A DNA stretch of 6,143 nt from contig JABDPP010000358.1 in assembly GCA_013042765.1 (NCBI GenBank), positions 1-6,143 of the forward strand, in the 5' to 3' direction. A model generated the notes under the pieces. That model saw nothing but the letters and a program-made list of their open reading frames with translations, did not search any database and was not told the origin of the DNA. The position numbers and the translations under genes are program-made. Position 1 is the first letter of the stretch; each line of letters begins with the position of its first letter. Shown here in pieces: positions 1 to 6,143 of the stretch. Origin of the DNA: Litoreibacter sp. (lineage in GTDB: Bacteria; Pseudomonadota; Alphaproteobacteria; Rhodobacterales; Rhodobacteraceae).

Positions 1-410
1 GCATCGATCAGCACGAAGGCGCGGCGCAGGGTCTGCCTGCCGGACAAATATGCCTTGAGCAGTCTTTGCCATTTCTCGACGACCGGCAGCGGTGCTTCCG
101 CAAAACCGTAACCGGGAAGGTCTACGACGTAGTGGCTGTCGCCCAGCGTGAAGAAATTGATCTCCTGCGTTCGCCCGGGCGTGTTGGAGGTGCGGGCCAG
201 TGCCTTGCGCCCGGTGATGGCGTTAATCAGCGAGGATTTCCCGACATTTGACCGGCCGGCAAAACACACCTCGATCCGATCGGCAGGCGGCAGCCCGTCC
301 ATTGCAACAACGCCCTTTAGGAAATCTGTCTCGCCCGCAAAGAGCTTGCGGCCTTGCTCGGCCACGTCCGGCTCCGGCGCGTCGGCAATCTGGAACGTGA
401 ATTTCGCCAT
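1..410 (-). CDS. engB: Ribosome-biogenesis GTP-binding protein EngB/YihA (partial, C-terminus off the window)
   Basis: EngB (YihA/YsxC) is a cytoplasmic TRAFAC-class GTPase needed for late assembly of the large ribosomal subunit. The first 136 residues are visible; the gene then runs off the left edge. Seen: the Walker A/G1 loop GRSNVGKS at residues 52-59, the switch I stretch [13 protein letters not shown] at about 75-87, characteristic of this family, and the G3 motif DLPGYG at 97-102. The G4 (T/NKxD) and G5 motifs lie beyond the edge and cannot be checked. The ATG at 408-410 puts the G1 loop near residue 52, with an N-terminal extension of the sort seen in alphaproteobacterial homologues. 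The ribosome binding site is weak (GTGAGAG about ten bases upstream). It follows yidC in the same direction after 84 bp, so it may be co-transcribed with it, subject to the hairpin between them. Family assignment is secure. Confidence 0.95.
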   Translation of the reverse strand, partial: MAKFTFQIADAPEPDVAEQGRKLFAGETDFLKGVVAMDGLPPADRIEVCFAGRSNVGKSSLINAITGRKALARTSNTPGRTQEINFFTLGDSHYVVDLPGYGFAEAPLPVVEKWQRLLKAYLSGRQTLRRAFVLID

Positions 411-450
411 GTCTACGCTCTCACTTCGCGGTGGCCCGTGACACGCCCCA

Positions 451-481
451 CCTGGCCGGCCGTTTATTCAGGCAGGCCAGG
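451..481 (-). terminator. Hairpin in the yidC-engB gap (attenuator, processing site or weak terminator)
   Basis: An inverted repeat pairs 451-461 with 471-481. The 11-bp stem (CCTGGCCTGCC with GGCCGGCCAGG on the minus strand) has one T-C mismatch and encloses a nine-base A/T-rich loop. It starts 14 bases after the yidC stop codon and is G+C-rich enough to be very stable in RNA. No run of U follows on either strand: the minus strand continues with TGGGGCG. It is therefore not a textbook intrinsic terminator. It may lower read-through into engB, protect the 3' end of yidC mRNA, or mark a processing site. The structure is seen directly; the role is inferred. Confidence 0.5.
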
Positions 482-494
482 GGAAATGCGCAGG

Positions 495-2327
495 CTATTT
501 CTTCTTCTCGGGTTGCTTTGATTTTTTGAAGCTGGCTCTGATATTTCCGAATATGTCCGGCGTATATCCTTGGCTGCGCATGATCGCGTATTGCTGCATG
601 AACGTGATCACGTTGTTTGCAATCCAGTACAGGACCAGACCACTGGCAAAGGTGCCCAGCATGAACATGAACACCCACGGCATCCATGCGAAAATCATCG
701 CCTGTGTCGGATCCGGGGGGGCCGGGTTCAACTTCTGCTGCAGCCACATGGAAATACCCAGGAAGATTGGCAGCACGCCGAGCGAGAATATGAAGAAGAT
801 CGAACTCTGATCTGGCGTCGCGTAGGAAAGTAGCCCGAAGAGGTTGAGAATGGAGGACGGGTCCGGTGCACTGAGGTCAGTTATCCAGCCGAGCCACGGC
901 GCATGGCGCAATTCGATTGTGACGAAGATCACCTTATAGAGCGAGAAGAAGATCGGAATCTGCATCAGGATCGGCAAACAACCGGCTGCGGGGTTCACCT
1001 TTTCCTTCTTATAGAGCGCCATCATCTCCATCTGGAGCTTCTGGCGATCGTCACCTGCCTTCTCCTTGATCTTTTCCATTTGCGGCTGAAGCTCTTTCAT
1101 CTTCGCCATGGAGACATAGGACTTGTAGGCCAGCGGTAGCAGAACCGCCTTGATGATGAACGTCAGTGCGATGATCGCCCAGCCCATGTTGCCGATGAGG
1201 CTGTTGAGCCAGTGCAGTACCGCAAAGATCGGCTTGGTCAGGAAGAAGAACCAGCCCCAATCGATTGAGTCGAGGAACCCGTCGATTCCGGCACGCTCAT
1301 AGTTGCGGATCGTCTCCCATTCCTTGGCGCCGGCAAAAAGCTGCGATTGCACCTCTGCCGTCTCGCCGGGAGCGATATTCAGCGTCTCGAGCCGGACCTC
1401 CGTCTGGTAGACGTCGGCGCTGACCACGTATTTGGATACGGAAGTAAAGCTGCTCCCGGACTGCGGGATCAGGGTGGTCATCCAGTATTTGTCCGTGAAC
1501 CCGATCCATCCGCTTTCCACCACGTCCGTGATTTCGGCATTGGCGCCCTCGCGCGGGATCACATCGAGGTCCGGCATGTCGGAGTAGTCGATTTCGGTCA
1601 ATTCGCCATCAGACATGCCAACGACGCCCTCGTGCAGGATGAAGAAACCGACAACATCAGGCTCGCCGTGACGGGCAACGATCCCATAGGGCTGCATGCG
1701 GCGCGAAACGTCCGACGTATTCTCGACCGATTGTTTGACCGAGAACATGAAATTTTCGTCGACAGAGAAGGCGCGCCGGAAGATCAGGCCGGCATCGTTT
1801 TCCCAAACCAGCGTCACGGGGGTGCTCGGCGTCAGGGTGTCACCGCTTTCAATCCGCCACTCGGTGTTCGCGCCGGGCACCTGCTCATAGCTCAGATCGC
1901 CCGCCGGGGCCCAGCCGTAGAGGGCGTAATAGGCGTTCTCGCCACCTACGGGCGACAGCAGCGTCACATTCCCGGAATCAGGATCAAGCGTGTTGTTGTA
2001 GTCTTTCAGGTCCAGATCATCGAGACGACCGCCCGTCAGCGAGATCGATCCGCTGAGCTTTGGTGTTTCGATGTTCAGACGCGGATTCTCGGCAAGCGCG
2101 TTGGCCCGGGTTTCTGCCGGGGTCGCCGGAAGGGGTGCGGGCGCAACGGGTGCGCCGCCGCCTGCAACTGGCGGCACGCTTGCAGATTGTGCGCCTTGTT
2201 CAACGCCCGCGGCCTGCTCCACCGGGACGGGTGCAGGCTCTTCGGGTGGGAACAATATGAACCACACCAATATGACCAAAAAACTCAGCGCTGTCGCAAG
2301 GATGAGGTTCTTGTTCTGATCGTCCAT
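495..2327 (-). CDS. yidC: Membrane protein insertase YidC (Oxa1 family, 610 aa)
   Basis: YidC inserts and folds inner-membrane proteins, alone or with SecYEG; substrates in other bacteria include ATP synthase subunit c and respiratory subunits. The 610 residues give the full Gram-negative layout: TM1 at about 8-27, a Pro/Ala/Val-rich linker at 28-75, a periplasmic beta-rich domain at about 80-345, an amphipathic stretch at about 355-375, TM2 at about 381-401, a charged cytoplasmic hairpin at 403-445, TM3 at about 448-472, TM4 at about 508-530, TM5 and the last TM at about 545-575, and a basic tail ending in KKK. Family signatures include MAKMKELQP (407-415), EKVNPAAGCLP (442-452) and SGLVLYWIANN (562-572). 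Lys393 stands where E. coli YidC has its hydrophilic-groove arginine, keeping the positive charge. The ATG start has AGGTGG ten bases upstream. The gene lies 125 bp after the EAL gene and 84 bp before engB. Identification is firm. Confidence 0.98.
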   Translation of the reverse strand: MDDQNKNLILATALSFLVILVWFILFPPEEPAPVPVEQAAGVEQGAQSASVPPVAGGGAPVAPAPLPATPAETRANALAENPRLNIETPKLSGSISLTGGRLDDLDLKDYNNTLDPDSGNVTLLSPVGGENAYYALYGWAPAGDLSYEQVPGANTEWRIESGDTLTPSTPVTLVWENDAGLIFRRAFSVDENFMFSVKQSVENTSDVSRRMQPYGIVARHGEPDVVGFFILHEGVVGMSDGELTEIDYSDMPDLDVIPREGANAEITDVVESGWIGFTDKYWMTTLIPQSGSSFTSVSKYVVSADVYQTEVRLETLNIAPGETAEVQSQLFAGAKEWETIRNYERAGIDGFLDSIDWGWFFFLTKPIFAVLHWLNSLIGNMGWAIIALTFIIKAVLLPLAYKSYVSMAKMKELQPQMEKIKEKAGDDRQKLQMEMMALYKKEKVNPAAGCLPILMQIPIFFSLYKVIFVTIELRHAPWLGWITDLSAPDPSSILNLFGLLSYATPDQSSIFFIFSLGVLPIFLGISMWLQQKLNPAPPDPTQAMIFAWMPWVFMFMLGTFASGLVLYWIANNVITFMQQYAIMRSQGYTPDIFGNIRASFKKSKQPEKKK

Positions 2328-2364
2328 TTTCGGGCCGCCACCTGTCTTGATCTATCGGGGTGGT

Positions 2365-2391
2365 TCAATAGGCTGACGGGCCAAAGGTCAA
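2365..2391 (-). promoter_or_regulatory. Possible yidC promoter
   Basis: In the 125-bp gap upstream of yidC the minus strand has a good -35-like hexamer TTGACC (2386-2391). Weak -10 candidates follow: TATTGA (2365-2370, 15-bp spacer), or TTGAAC (2363-2368) with a 17-bp spacer. This would give a short leader of roughly 30 bases. The -35 match is good and the -10 poor, so the call is tentative. A TGAC-N9-GTCA inverted repeat overlaps the -35 and could be an operator or chance. The rest of the gap (2392-2452) shows no convincing terminator for the EAL gene; there is only a short GAGGCCTC palindrome at 2410-2417. Confidence 0.35.
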
Positions 2392-2452
2392 GCGGTTTTC
2401 CGGTCTTTTGAGGCCTCTCGGCGGTCTACGGAATGAACTCATAAGCAGCCTT

Positions 2453-3976
2453 TTATGCCGAGCCCCGCCTGACAGAGGGCATGGCCTTCAGTTTCGCGTA
2501 ATGCTGGTCCATCCAGTGCAGGGTTTCGTCCAGCGGCATTGGCTTTGCAATCGCGAACCCCTGAAGGTGTGTGCAGCCCAGTTGCGAGAGCATCGTGTAT
2601 TCCCCCACGGTCTCCACCCCTTCGGCCAAGGTGTCGATTCTGAGCTGTTCCGACATGCCGACGATGGCCGCGATCATGCGTTGCTGTTCGGGGTCTTCAT
2701 CGGCCCGGGTCACGAAGGATCGATCTATCTTGATCCGGTCGACGGAGAATCTGCGGATATTTGCGAGCGACGCGTGGCCTGTACCGAAATCATCCAGATC
2801 AATCCGGAAGCCTTGATTGCGAAGGGCGCGAATGTTGCGCGAGATGATGTCATCGTCGGATCCGGAGATGACTGTCTCCAGGATTTCGATGGTCAGCCTC
2901 TCCGGTGTGACCGAAAACCGGTCGACATCCCATTTGATACGCTCAACAAGGCTGGGGTTGCGCAACTCCTGCGTAGCAAAATTCACCGATACGGATGGAA
3001 CCTCAAACCCGGATTTGTCCCATGTTTTCAGCGCCTGGAGCGATTTGACCAGAATGGCTTCACTCAGAAGCTCCATTTGGCCTGAGGCTTCCAGCGCTGG
3101 CAGAAAATTCGCAGGGGAAACGGTGCCACGTTCGGGGTGGGCCCATCGGGCGAGAGCTTCGAACCCGGTGACCTGTCCGGTATCGGTCGAGACCTGCGGT
3201 TGAAACCACGGAACTATGTCACCGTCGCGCAAGGCGACGCTGACCTCTTCGATCAGGATCTCGGAGCCCATGAAGGGCTTTGCAGGCTCTGGTGGGTAGG
3301 ACCGCGCCGCTTGCGGCGCGAAACGGCGCGCATCCGACATTGCGATCTTGGCGGCGGCCAGCAGGTCGGCCCCGGTATTCCCGGCGATCTGGTTTCGCAG
3401 GCAGAATCCGACCGACGCCGTGAGATGCAACGATGCGCCATCCGCGTTCATCGGCTCAGCGATCGATTTTTGCAGGCGTTCGGTAAGGGAAATGATCGCG
3501 CCAAGTTCCGGTGTCCTGACGTCTGGAAGGGCGATGGCAAAACCGTTCCGTGAAATACGTGCCACGATATCTTCGGTGCGCAGCAGCGCCGATATTCGAT
3601 CGGCCACTTGCGGTATGGCGGCGCTGAGCGTCGCCCTGTCCCATGTTTTTTCCAGGTCCTCGAACGCATCAAGCTCGACCACGAGGCAAGCGACCTTCCT
3701 GCTGAAATCCGCTGTCTCGAGTGCTGAATCCAAGGTCGCGACGAGGGTTTCCTCGTCGTGAAATCCTGTCTCCGCATCCAGAGAAGGGGTCTGGGATCTG
3801 TCCGGAACACTGCTGAACGCAAGGATGAGCGGCGTTGCGGCGGCCAACGCGAACATCACCAAAGAGGCATTGTTCAAAAACGCGATGGTTGCACCAATCG
3901 GGATCAGCCCCAACCCGAGGCTCCGCAGGTTCAGCCATTTGCCCAGACTCCCCTGTCCACTCTTCATCCCACGCAT
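2453..3976 (-). CDS. Membrane-anchored c-di-GMP phosphodiesterase (degenerate GGDEF plus intact EAL domain)
   Basis: Predicted to hydrolyse the second messenger c-di-GMP to pGpG at the inner membrane. The 507 residues hold a short N-terminal hydrophobic region (about 17-56, probably two helices joined by a few polar residues), a GGDEF-like domain (about 70-220) and an EAL domain (about 238-495). The GGDEF signature is absent: the equivalent place reads ARISRNGFAIALP (139-151), so cyclase activity is not expected. The EAL domain keeps every residue known to matter in active enzymes: Glu273 in EALAR, Asn332, Glu364, Asp395-Asp396 in DDFGTG, Lys416, Glu452 in AEGVET, and Gln472 in LQGF. The start is well supported by AAGGAGG six bases upstream. 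It lies 54 bp after ttcA, same strand, probably one transcript. No PAS, HAMP or large periplasmic sensor domain is visible, so the input signal is unknown; the degenerate GGDEF may bind GTP as a regulator, as in some relatives. No specific gene symbol is justified. Confidence 0.93.
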   Translation of the reverse strand: MRGMKSGQGSLGKWLNLRSLGLGLIPIGATIAFLNNASLVMFALAAATPLILAFSSVPDRSQTPSLDAETGFHDEETLVATLDSALETADFSRKVACLVVELDAFEDLEKTWDRATLSAAIPQVADRISALLRTEDIVARISRNGFAIALPDVRTPELGAIISLTERLQKSIAEPMNADGASLHLTASVGFCLRNQIAGNTGADLLAAAKIAMSDARRFAPQAARSYPPEPAKPFMGSEILIEEVSVALRDGDIVPWFQPQVSTDTGQVTGFEALARWAHPERGTVSPANFLPALEASGQMELLSEAILVKSLQALKTWDKSGFEVPSVSVNFATQELRNPSLVERIKWDVDRFSVTPERLTIEILETVISGSDDDIISRNIRALRNQGFRIDLDDFGTGHASLANIRRFSVDRIKIDRSFVTRADEDPEQQRMIAAIVGMSEQLRIDTLAEGVETVGEYTMLSQLGCTHLQGFAIAKPMPLDETLHWMDQHYAKLKAMPSVRRGSA

Positions 3977-3982
3977 TCCGGC

Positions 3983-3989
3983 CCTCCTT
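3983..3989 (-). promoter_or_regulatory. Strong Shine-Dalgarno of the EAL-domain gene
   Basis: The minus strand reads AAGGAGG ending six bases before the ATG at 3974-3976. It is the best ribosome binding site on the minus strand of this window. It fixes the EAL gene start at 3976, not at the in-frame ATG three codons downstream. Confidence 0.8.
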
Positions 3990-4030
3990 CGCAGTGAAGC
4001 GCAACCTAGGTGGGCGTTGTGTTGAGACTC

Positions 4031-4897
4031 TTAACGGAGTGTCGGAATATCTTTCGGATTTTCATCAAATCCATCCCGTTCCCGTGTGAGGCCCTGAAAA
4101 TCGAAGAGCTTGGGGTCGAGAAGATGCGAAGGTCGCGCATTCATCAGTGCGCGGAACATTTTTTGCCGGCGGCCCGGGGCCTTTGCTTCCCAGCTGTTGA
4201 GAAGCTCCTTGATGGCCTGCCGCTGCAAACCGTCCTGCGAGCCGCACAGGTCACAGGGAATGATGGGGTAATTGAGGGCACGGGCGAACCTCTCGCAATC
4301 CTGCTCGGCGATGTAGGCGAGCGGGCGGTAGACGAACAGATCGCCCTCCTCGTTGAGCAGTTTTGGTGGCATCGTGGCGAGCCGTGACCCATGGAAGAGG
4401 TTGAGAAAGAACGTCTCCAATATGTCGTCACGGTGATGGCCGAGCACCACTGCAGAGCAGCCTTCTTCACGCGCGATCCGGTAGAGGTTGCCACGGCGTA
4501 GCCGCGAACACAGCGCACAATAGGTCCGCCCTTGCGGGACCTTGTCCTTCACGATCGAATAGGTGTCCTGATATTCAATCCGATGTGGCACGCTCATCTT
4601 CTCAAGGAATTCCGTCAGCACTGTCGCGGGGAAATTGGGCTGCCCCTGATCCAGGTTGCAGGCCAGGATCTCCACCGGCAGTACCCCACGCCATTGTAAT
4701 TCGTATAGCGCGGCCAGCAGGGTGTAGCTGTCCTTTCCGCCCGACAAACACACCAGCCACCGCGCCCCGCGTTCGATCATGCCGAAATCGTCGATGGCCT
4801 GGCGGGTATCGCGAATGATCCGTTTGCGCAGCTTCTTGAACTCCGTCGTTGACGGCGCGTCTGCAAACAGGGGGTGTATTTCGTTGTGATCCAGCAT
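4031..4897 (-). CDS. ttcA: tRNA 2-thiocytidine(32) synthetase TtcA
   Basis: TtcA is a cytoplasmic PP-loop ATPase with a [4Fe-4S] cluster. It adenylates C32 in the anticodon loop of certain tRNAs and replaces its 2-oxygen with sulfur. From the chosen start it has 288 residues. Seen: the ATP-binding PP-loop SGGKDS at 52-57, the first cluster motif [10 protein letters not shown] at 127-136, [14 protein letters not shown] at 153-166, MPPKLL at 176-181, and the second cysteine pair [13 protein letters not shown] at 215-227. These match TtcA and distinguish it from TilS and other PP-loop families. The start is uncertain. The ATG at 4895-4897 begins [15 protein letters not shown], resembling other alphaproteobacterial TtcA proteins as recalled. 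An in-frame ATG at 4937-4939 and a TTG at 4982-4984 would add 14 and 29 unconserved residues, the latter running head-on into the divergent lipoprotein gene. The tail after [11 protein letters not shown] is about 20 residues, charged and probably unstructured. Confidence 0.95.
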   Translation of the reverse strand: MLDHNEIHPLFADAPSTTEFKKLRKRIIRDTRQAIDDFGMIERGARWLVCLSGGKDSYTLLAALYELQWRGVLPVEILACNLDQGQPNFPATVLTEFLEKMSVPHRIEYQDTYSIVKDKVPQGRTYCALCSRLRRGNLYRIAREEGCSAVVLGHHRDDILETFFLNLFHGSRLATMPPKLLNEEGDLFVYRPLAYIAEQDCERFARALNYPIIPCDLCGSQDGLQRQAIKELLNSWEAKAPGRRQKMFRALMNARPSHLLDPKLFDFQGLTRERDGFDENPKDIPTLR

Positions 4898-4916
4898 GGG
4901 CCGCTTATAGGGCGCG

Positions 4917-4927
4917 CTGTTCAACAG
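4917..4927. repeat. Short inverted repeat between ttcA and the divergent lipoprotein gene
   Basis: CTGTT-C-AACAG is a perfect 5-bp inverted repeat around one base, in the 86-bp divergent region between ttcA and the DUF3833 gene. Its position, 20 bases before the preferred ttcA start, would suit an operator acting on one or both genes, but the size is within chance expectation. No clear -35/-10 pair was found in the region; the best minus-strand -10-like hexamer is TATAAG ten bases before the ttcA ATG. Confidence 0.25.
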
Positions 4928-4970
4928 GGGAAGATGCATCCGAAATGATCTGCGCTGCGTAAATCCTAAA

Positions 4971-4976
4971 AAGGAG
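4971..4976 (+). promoter_or_regulatory. Shine-Dalgarno of the DUF3833 lipoprotein gene
   Basis: AAGGAG lies seven bases before the ATG at 4984-4986, ideal spacing. It supports both the start of this plus-strand gene and the reality of the gene itself. Confidence 0.75.
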
Positions 4977-4983
4977 ACAAACA

Positions 4984-5508
4984 ATGCGTATCGCCCTCAC
5001 CGCCATGCTTCTGTTCCTGGCGGCTTGCACTGGCAAGCCTTCATTCGACGATGAGCCGCTTAGCACGCGGCAGTTGAACCTTGAGGAGTTCTTCAGCGGT
5101 GAGCTTGTAGCCTATGGGCAATTTCAGGATGTGCTGGGCACAGTGCGGCGCAGGTTCGAAGTGGAAATTGAAGGCACATGGGACGGGAAGACACTGCGCC
5201 TTGTCGAGGATTTCGTCTACGAAGACGGCTCGACCGAGCAGCGGATCTGGACCCTTGAAAAGACCGGTCCCGATAGCTGGCGCGGCACCGCGCCCGGCGT
5301 GATCGGTGTTGCCGAGGGTCAGGAAAACGGGGACCGTTTCAACTGGCGTTACACGATCGATCTACCCCTCGGAGACGGTGAAAAAATGCGGGTGAGCTTC
5401 GATGACTGGATGTGGCTCCTGAGCGACGATCGTCTATTCAATAAGGCCTATATGAAGCGCTACGGGCTCGATATCGGCGACGTCGTGATCACCTTCGAGA
5501 AGAAGTGA
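4984..5508 (+). CDS. DUF3833-family lipoprotein of unknown function
   Basis: A 174-residue exported lipoprotein. The N-terminus has one basic residue, a hydrophobic stretch at about 4-14 and a lipobox ending LAAC, giving Cys15 as the lipidated residue. The next residue is Thr, not Asp, so by the E. coli Lol rule it would go to the outer membrane. The mature part resembles DUF3833 proteins: [17 protein letters not shown] (33-49), a beta-rich region with DFVYEDGS (76-83) and RIWTLEK (87-93), GVIGVAEGQ (105-113), [19 protein letters not shown] (139-157) and YGLDIGDV (160-167). The family has no established biochemical role, and none is claimed here. It is the only plus-strand gene in the window. 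It is divergent from ttcA (86 bp between starts) and convergent with yidD (2 bp between stops). The start is supported by AAGGAG seven bases upstream. Family membership is from recalled motif pattern, not a search. Confidence 0.88.
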   Translation: MRIALTAMLLFLAACTGKPSFDDEPLSTRQLNLEEFFSGELVAYGQFQDVLGTVRRRFEVEIEGTWDGKTLRLVEDFVYEDGSTEQRIWTLEKTGPDSWRGTAPGVIGVAEGQENGDRFNWRYTIDLPLGDGEKMRVSFDDWMWLLSDDRLFNKAYMKRYGLDIGDVVITFEKK

Positions 5509-5510
5509 TG

Positions 5511-5732
5511 TCAGTCGGGCACATCGTCCACGCCTGACCCGCCCCATGGGTGGCAGCGCATTATGCGTCTTGCCGCTAGCCAGCTGCCCTTGAAGGCGCC
5601 GTGTTTCTCGAGCGCCTCAAGTGCGTAGGCGGAGCAGGTGGGGTCATAGCGACAATTGAAACCGACCCAAGGACTGAAGATGAGCCGGTAGGCGCGTACG
5701 GGCAGCGCGGCGATTTTGGCCAGCGGGCTCAT
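5511..5732 (-). CDS. yidD: Membrane protein insertion efficiency factor YidD
   Basis: YidD is a small inner-membrane-associated protein that aids YidC-dependent insertion; loss in E. coli causes a mild insertion defect. The product has 73 residues, typical for the family (about 70-85). It has an amphipathic N-terminus (about 3-20, [16 protein letters not shown]) and the invariant core: [17 protein letters not shown] (25-41) with Cys27 and Cys33, and [14 protein letters not shown] (59-72) with Cys60. The start was chosen at 5732 because the family begins shortly before the amphipathic helix. Its ATG overlaps the rnpA stop as ATGA (5729-5732), an arrangement that favours translational coupling; no strong Shine-Dalgarno is visible. 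A longer in-frame reading to 5831 would lie inside rnpA and add 33 unconserved residues. The stop lies 2 bp from that of the convergent lipoprotein gene. Confidence 0.95.
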   Translation of the reverse strand: MSPLAKIAALPVRAYRLIFSPWVGFNCRYDPTCSAYALEALEKHGAFKGSWLAARRIMRCHPWGGSGVDDVPD

Positions 5733-6133
5733 CCGTGGATCTTTCGCAGCGCGCGGCGCAAGTCGTCGCGCAGTTCTTCGAAATCCCGCTCGACCGTGCT
5801 GCCGGGTCGCCCAATCAGAACATAATCCCATCCGGCGTGACCCAGTTCGGGCAACACCTCCTGCGCGATCTCGCGCAGACGGCGTTTCGCACGGTTTCGG
5901 ATCACCGCGTTGCCGATCTTCTTGGAACAGGTGTAACCGACGCGGATCGTGGAGCCGTCATCGGGACGTTTGCGGGCTTGCAGAAGGAGCCCTGGTTGTC
6001 CGGAGCGTTTAGCCCGCGCGGCAGCGAGGAAATCAGACCGCTTGCGCAGAACCTCCAGACAAACGGAAACCGCCGGCGGCGTTTCCGCGACCGGGACCTG
6101 ATGTCCTGCCACGGGTGCCTCCGGCGGTGTCAT
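5729..6133 (-). CDS. rnpA: Ribonuclease P protein component RnpA
   Basis: RnpA binds the catalytic RNase P RNA and helps it remove 5' leaders from precursor tRNAs. The 134 residues contain the aromatic-containing [13 protein letters not shown] segment (31-43), [16 protein letters not shown] (66-81) and the RNR signature [10 protein letters not shown] (79-88), followed by [10 protein letters not shown] (103-112). The C-terminal stretch 114-132 is a charged helix. The first 22 residues are rich in Pro, Ala and Val and precede the conserved fold. They are probably disordered, or the real start may be a GTG at codon 8 (6110-6112). The annotated ATG (6131-6133) is only ten bases from the window edge, and those ten bases show no Shine-Dalgarno and no in-frame stop, so a longer start cannot be excluded. 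In most bacteria rpmH lies directly upstream; it would be just outside. The gene overlaps yidD by four bases. Confidence 0.95.
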   Translation of the reverse strand: MTPPEAPVAGHQVPVAETPPAVSVCLEVLRKRSDFLAAARAKRSGQPGLLLQARKRPDDGSTIRVGYTCSKKIGNAVIRNRAKRRLREIAQEVLPELGHAGWDYVLIGRPGSTVERDFEELRDDLRRALRKIHG

Positions 6134-6143
6134 AGCATTAAGT

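Noticed and set aside
421..747. 108-codon minus-strand frame overlapping the 3' end of yidC
   Set aside because: It lies out of frame within yidC and shows no known motif; it is a shadow.
879..886. TTATCCAG, resembling a DnaA box
   Set aside because: A single imperfect match inside yidC coding sequence; no cluster of boxes and no AT-rich unwinding region, so no support for an origin.
1347..2411. Long (354-codon) open frame on the plus strand, antisense to yidC and its upstream gap
   Set aside because: Its codons lie in exact register opposite yidC codons, so a stop would need TTA, CTA or TCA codons in yidC, which are rare in GC-rich genes. The protein has no recognisable domain, and yidC is certain.
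2410..2417. GAGGCCTC palindrome after the EAL gene as a terminator
   Set aside because: Eight bases with no loop and no following U-tract; too short for an intrinsic terminator.
2408..3085. 225-codon plus-strand open frame antisense to the EAL gene
   Set aside because: Same codon-register effect opposite the EAL frame. No domain pattern and no ribosome binding site; the EAL gene with its catalytic residues is the real one.
4021..4030. GAGACTC next to the ttcA stop as a terminator stem
   Set aside because: A three-base arm only, no U-tract, and the EAL gene follows closely on the same strand.
5732..5831. Longer yidD start inside rnpA
   Set aside because: The 33 extra residues are out-of-frame rnpA sequence and do not resemble the YidD family N-terminus; the ATGA junction start fits the family length.

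Overview
The window reads as a chromosomal housekeeping segment from an alphaproteobacterium, most likely of the Rhodobacterales/Rhodobacteraceae. Evidence: GC-rich coding sequence, an alphaproteobacterial-type YidC (Pro/Ala-rich linker after TM1, lysine where E. coli YidC has its groove arginine, basic C-tail), an RnpA with a proline-rich N-terminus, and the rnpA-yidD-yidC-engB neighbourhood. The lineage is inferred from protein character recalled from memory; no search was run.

Layout from the right edge, mostly read on the minus strand. rnpA (5729-6133, RNase P protein) overlaps yidD (5511-5732) by an ATGA junction. A DUF3833-type lipoprotein gene (4984-5508) lies on the plus strand, convergent with yidD (2 bp between stop codons) and divergent from ttcA. 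ttcA (4031-4897, tRNA C32 2-thiolation) is followed after 54 bp by an EAL-domain c-di-GMP phosphodiesterase with a degenerate GGDEF domain (2453-3976). A 125-bp gap with a possible promoter precedes yidC (495-2327). An 84-bp gap containing a strong hairpin separates yidC from engB (yihA), whose C-terminal part runs off the left edge (1-410).

Functionally, rnpA, yidD, yidC and engB are a widely conserved set around tRNA processing, membrane-protein insertion and ribosome assembly. Three genes sit between yidD and yidC: a lipoprotein of unknown function, a tRNA-thiolation enzyme and a c-di-GMP-degrading enzyme. No mobile element, CRISPR array, RNA gene or tRNA was seen. There is no gene-free stretch over 300 bases; the largest gap is about 125 bp.

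I found no convincing undescribed multi-gene system. The points most worth a second look are the ttcA/EAL/DUF3833 block inside the yidD-yidC interval, the yidC-engB hairpin, and the tail-to-tail junction of the lipoprotein gene with yidD.
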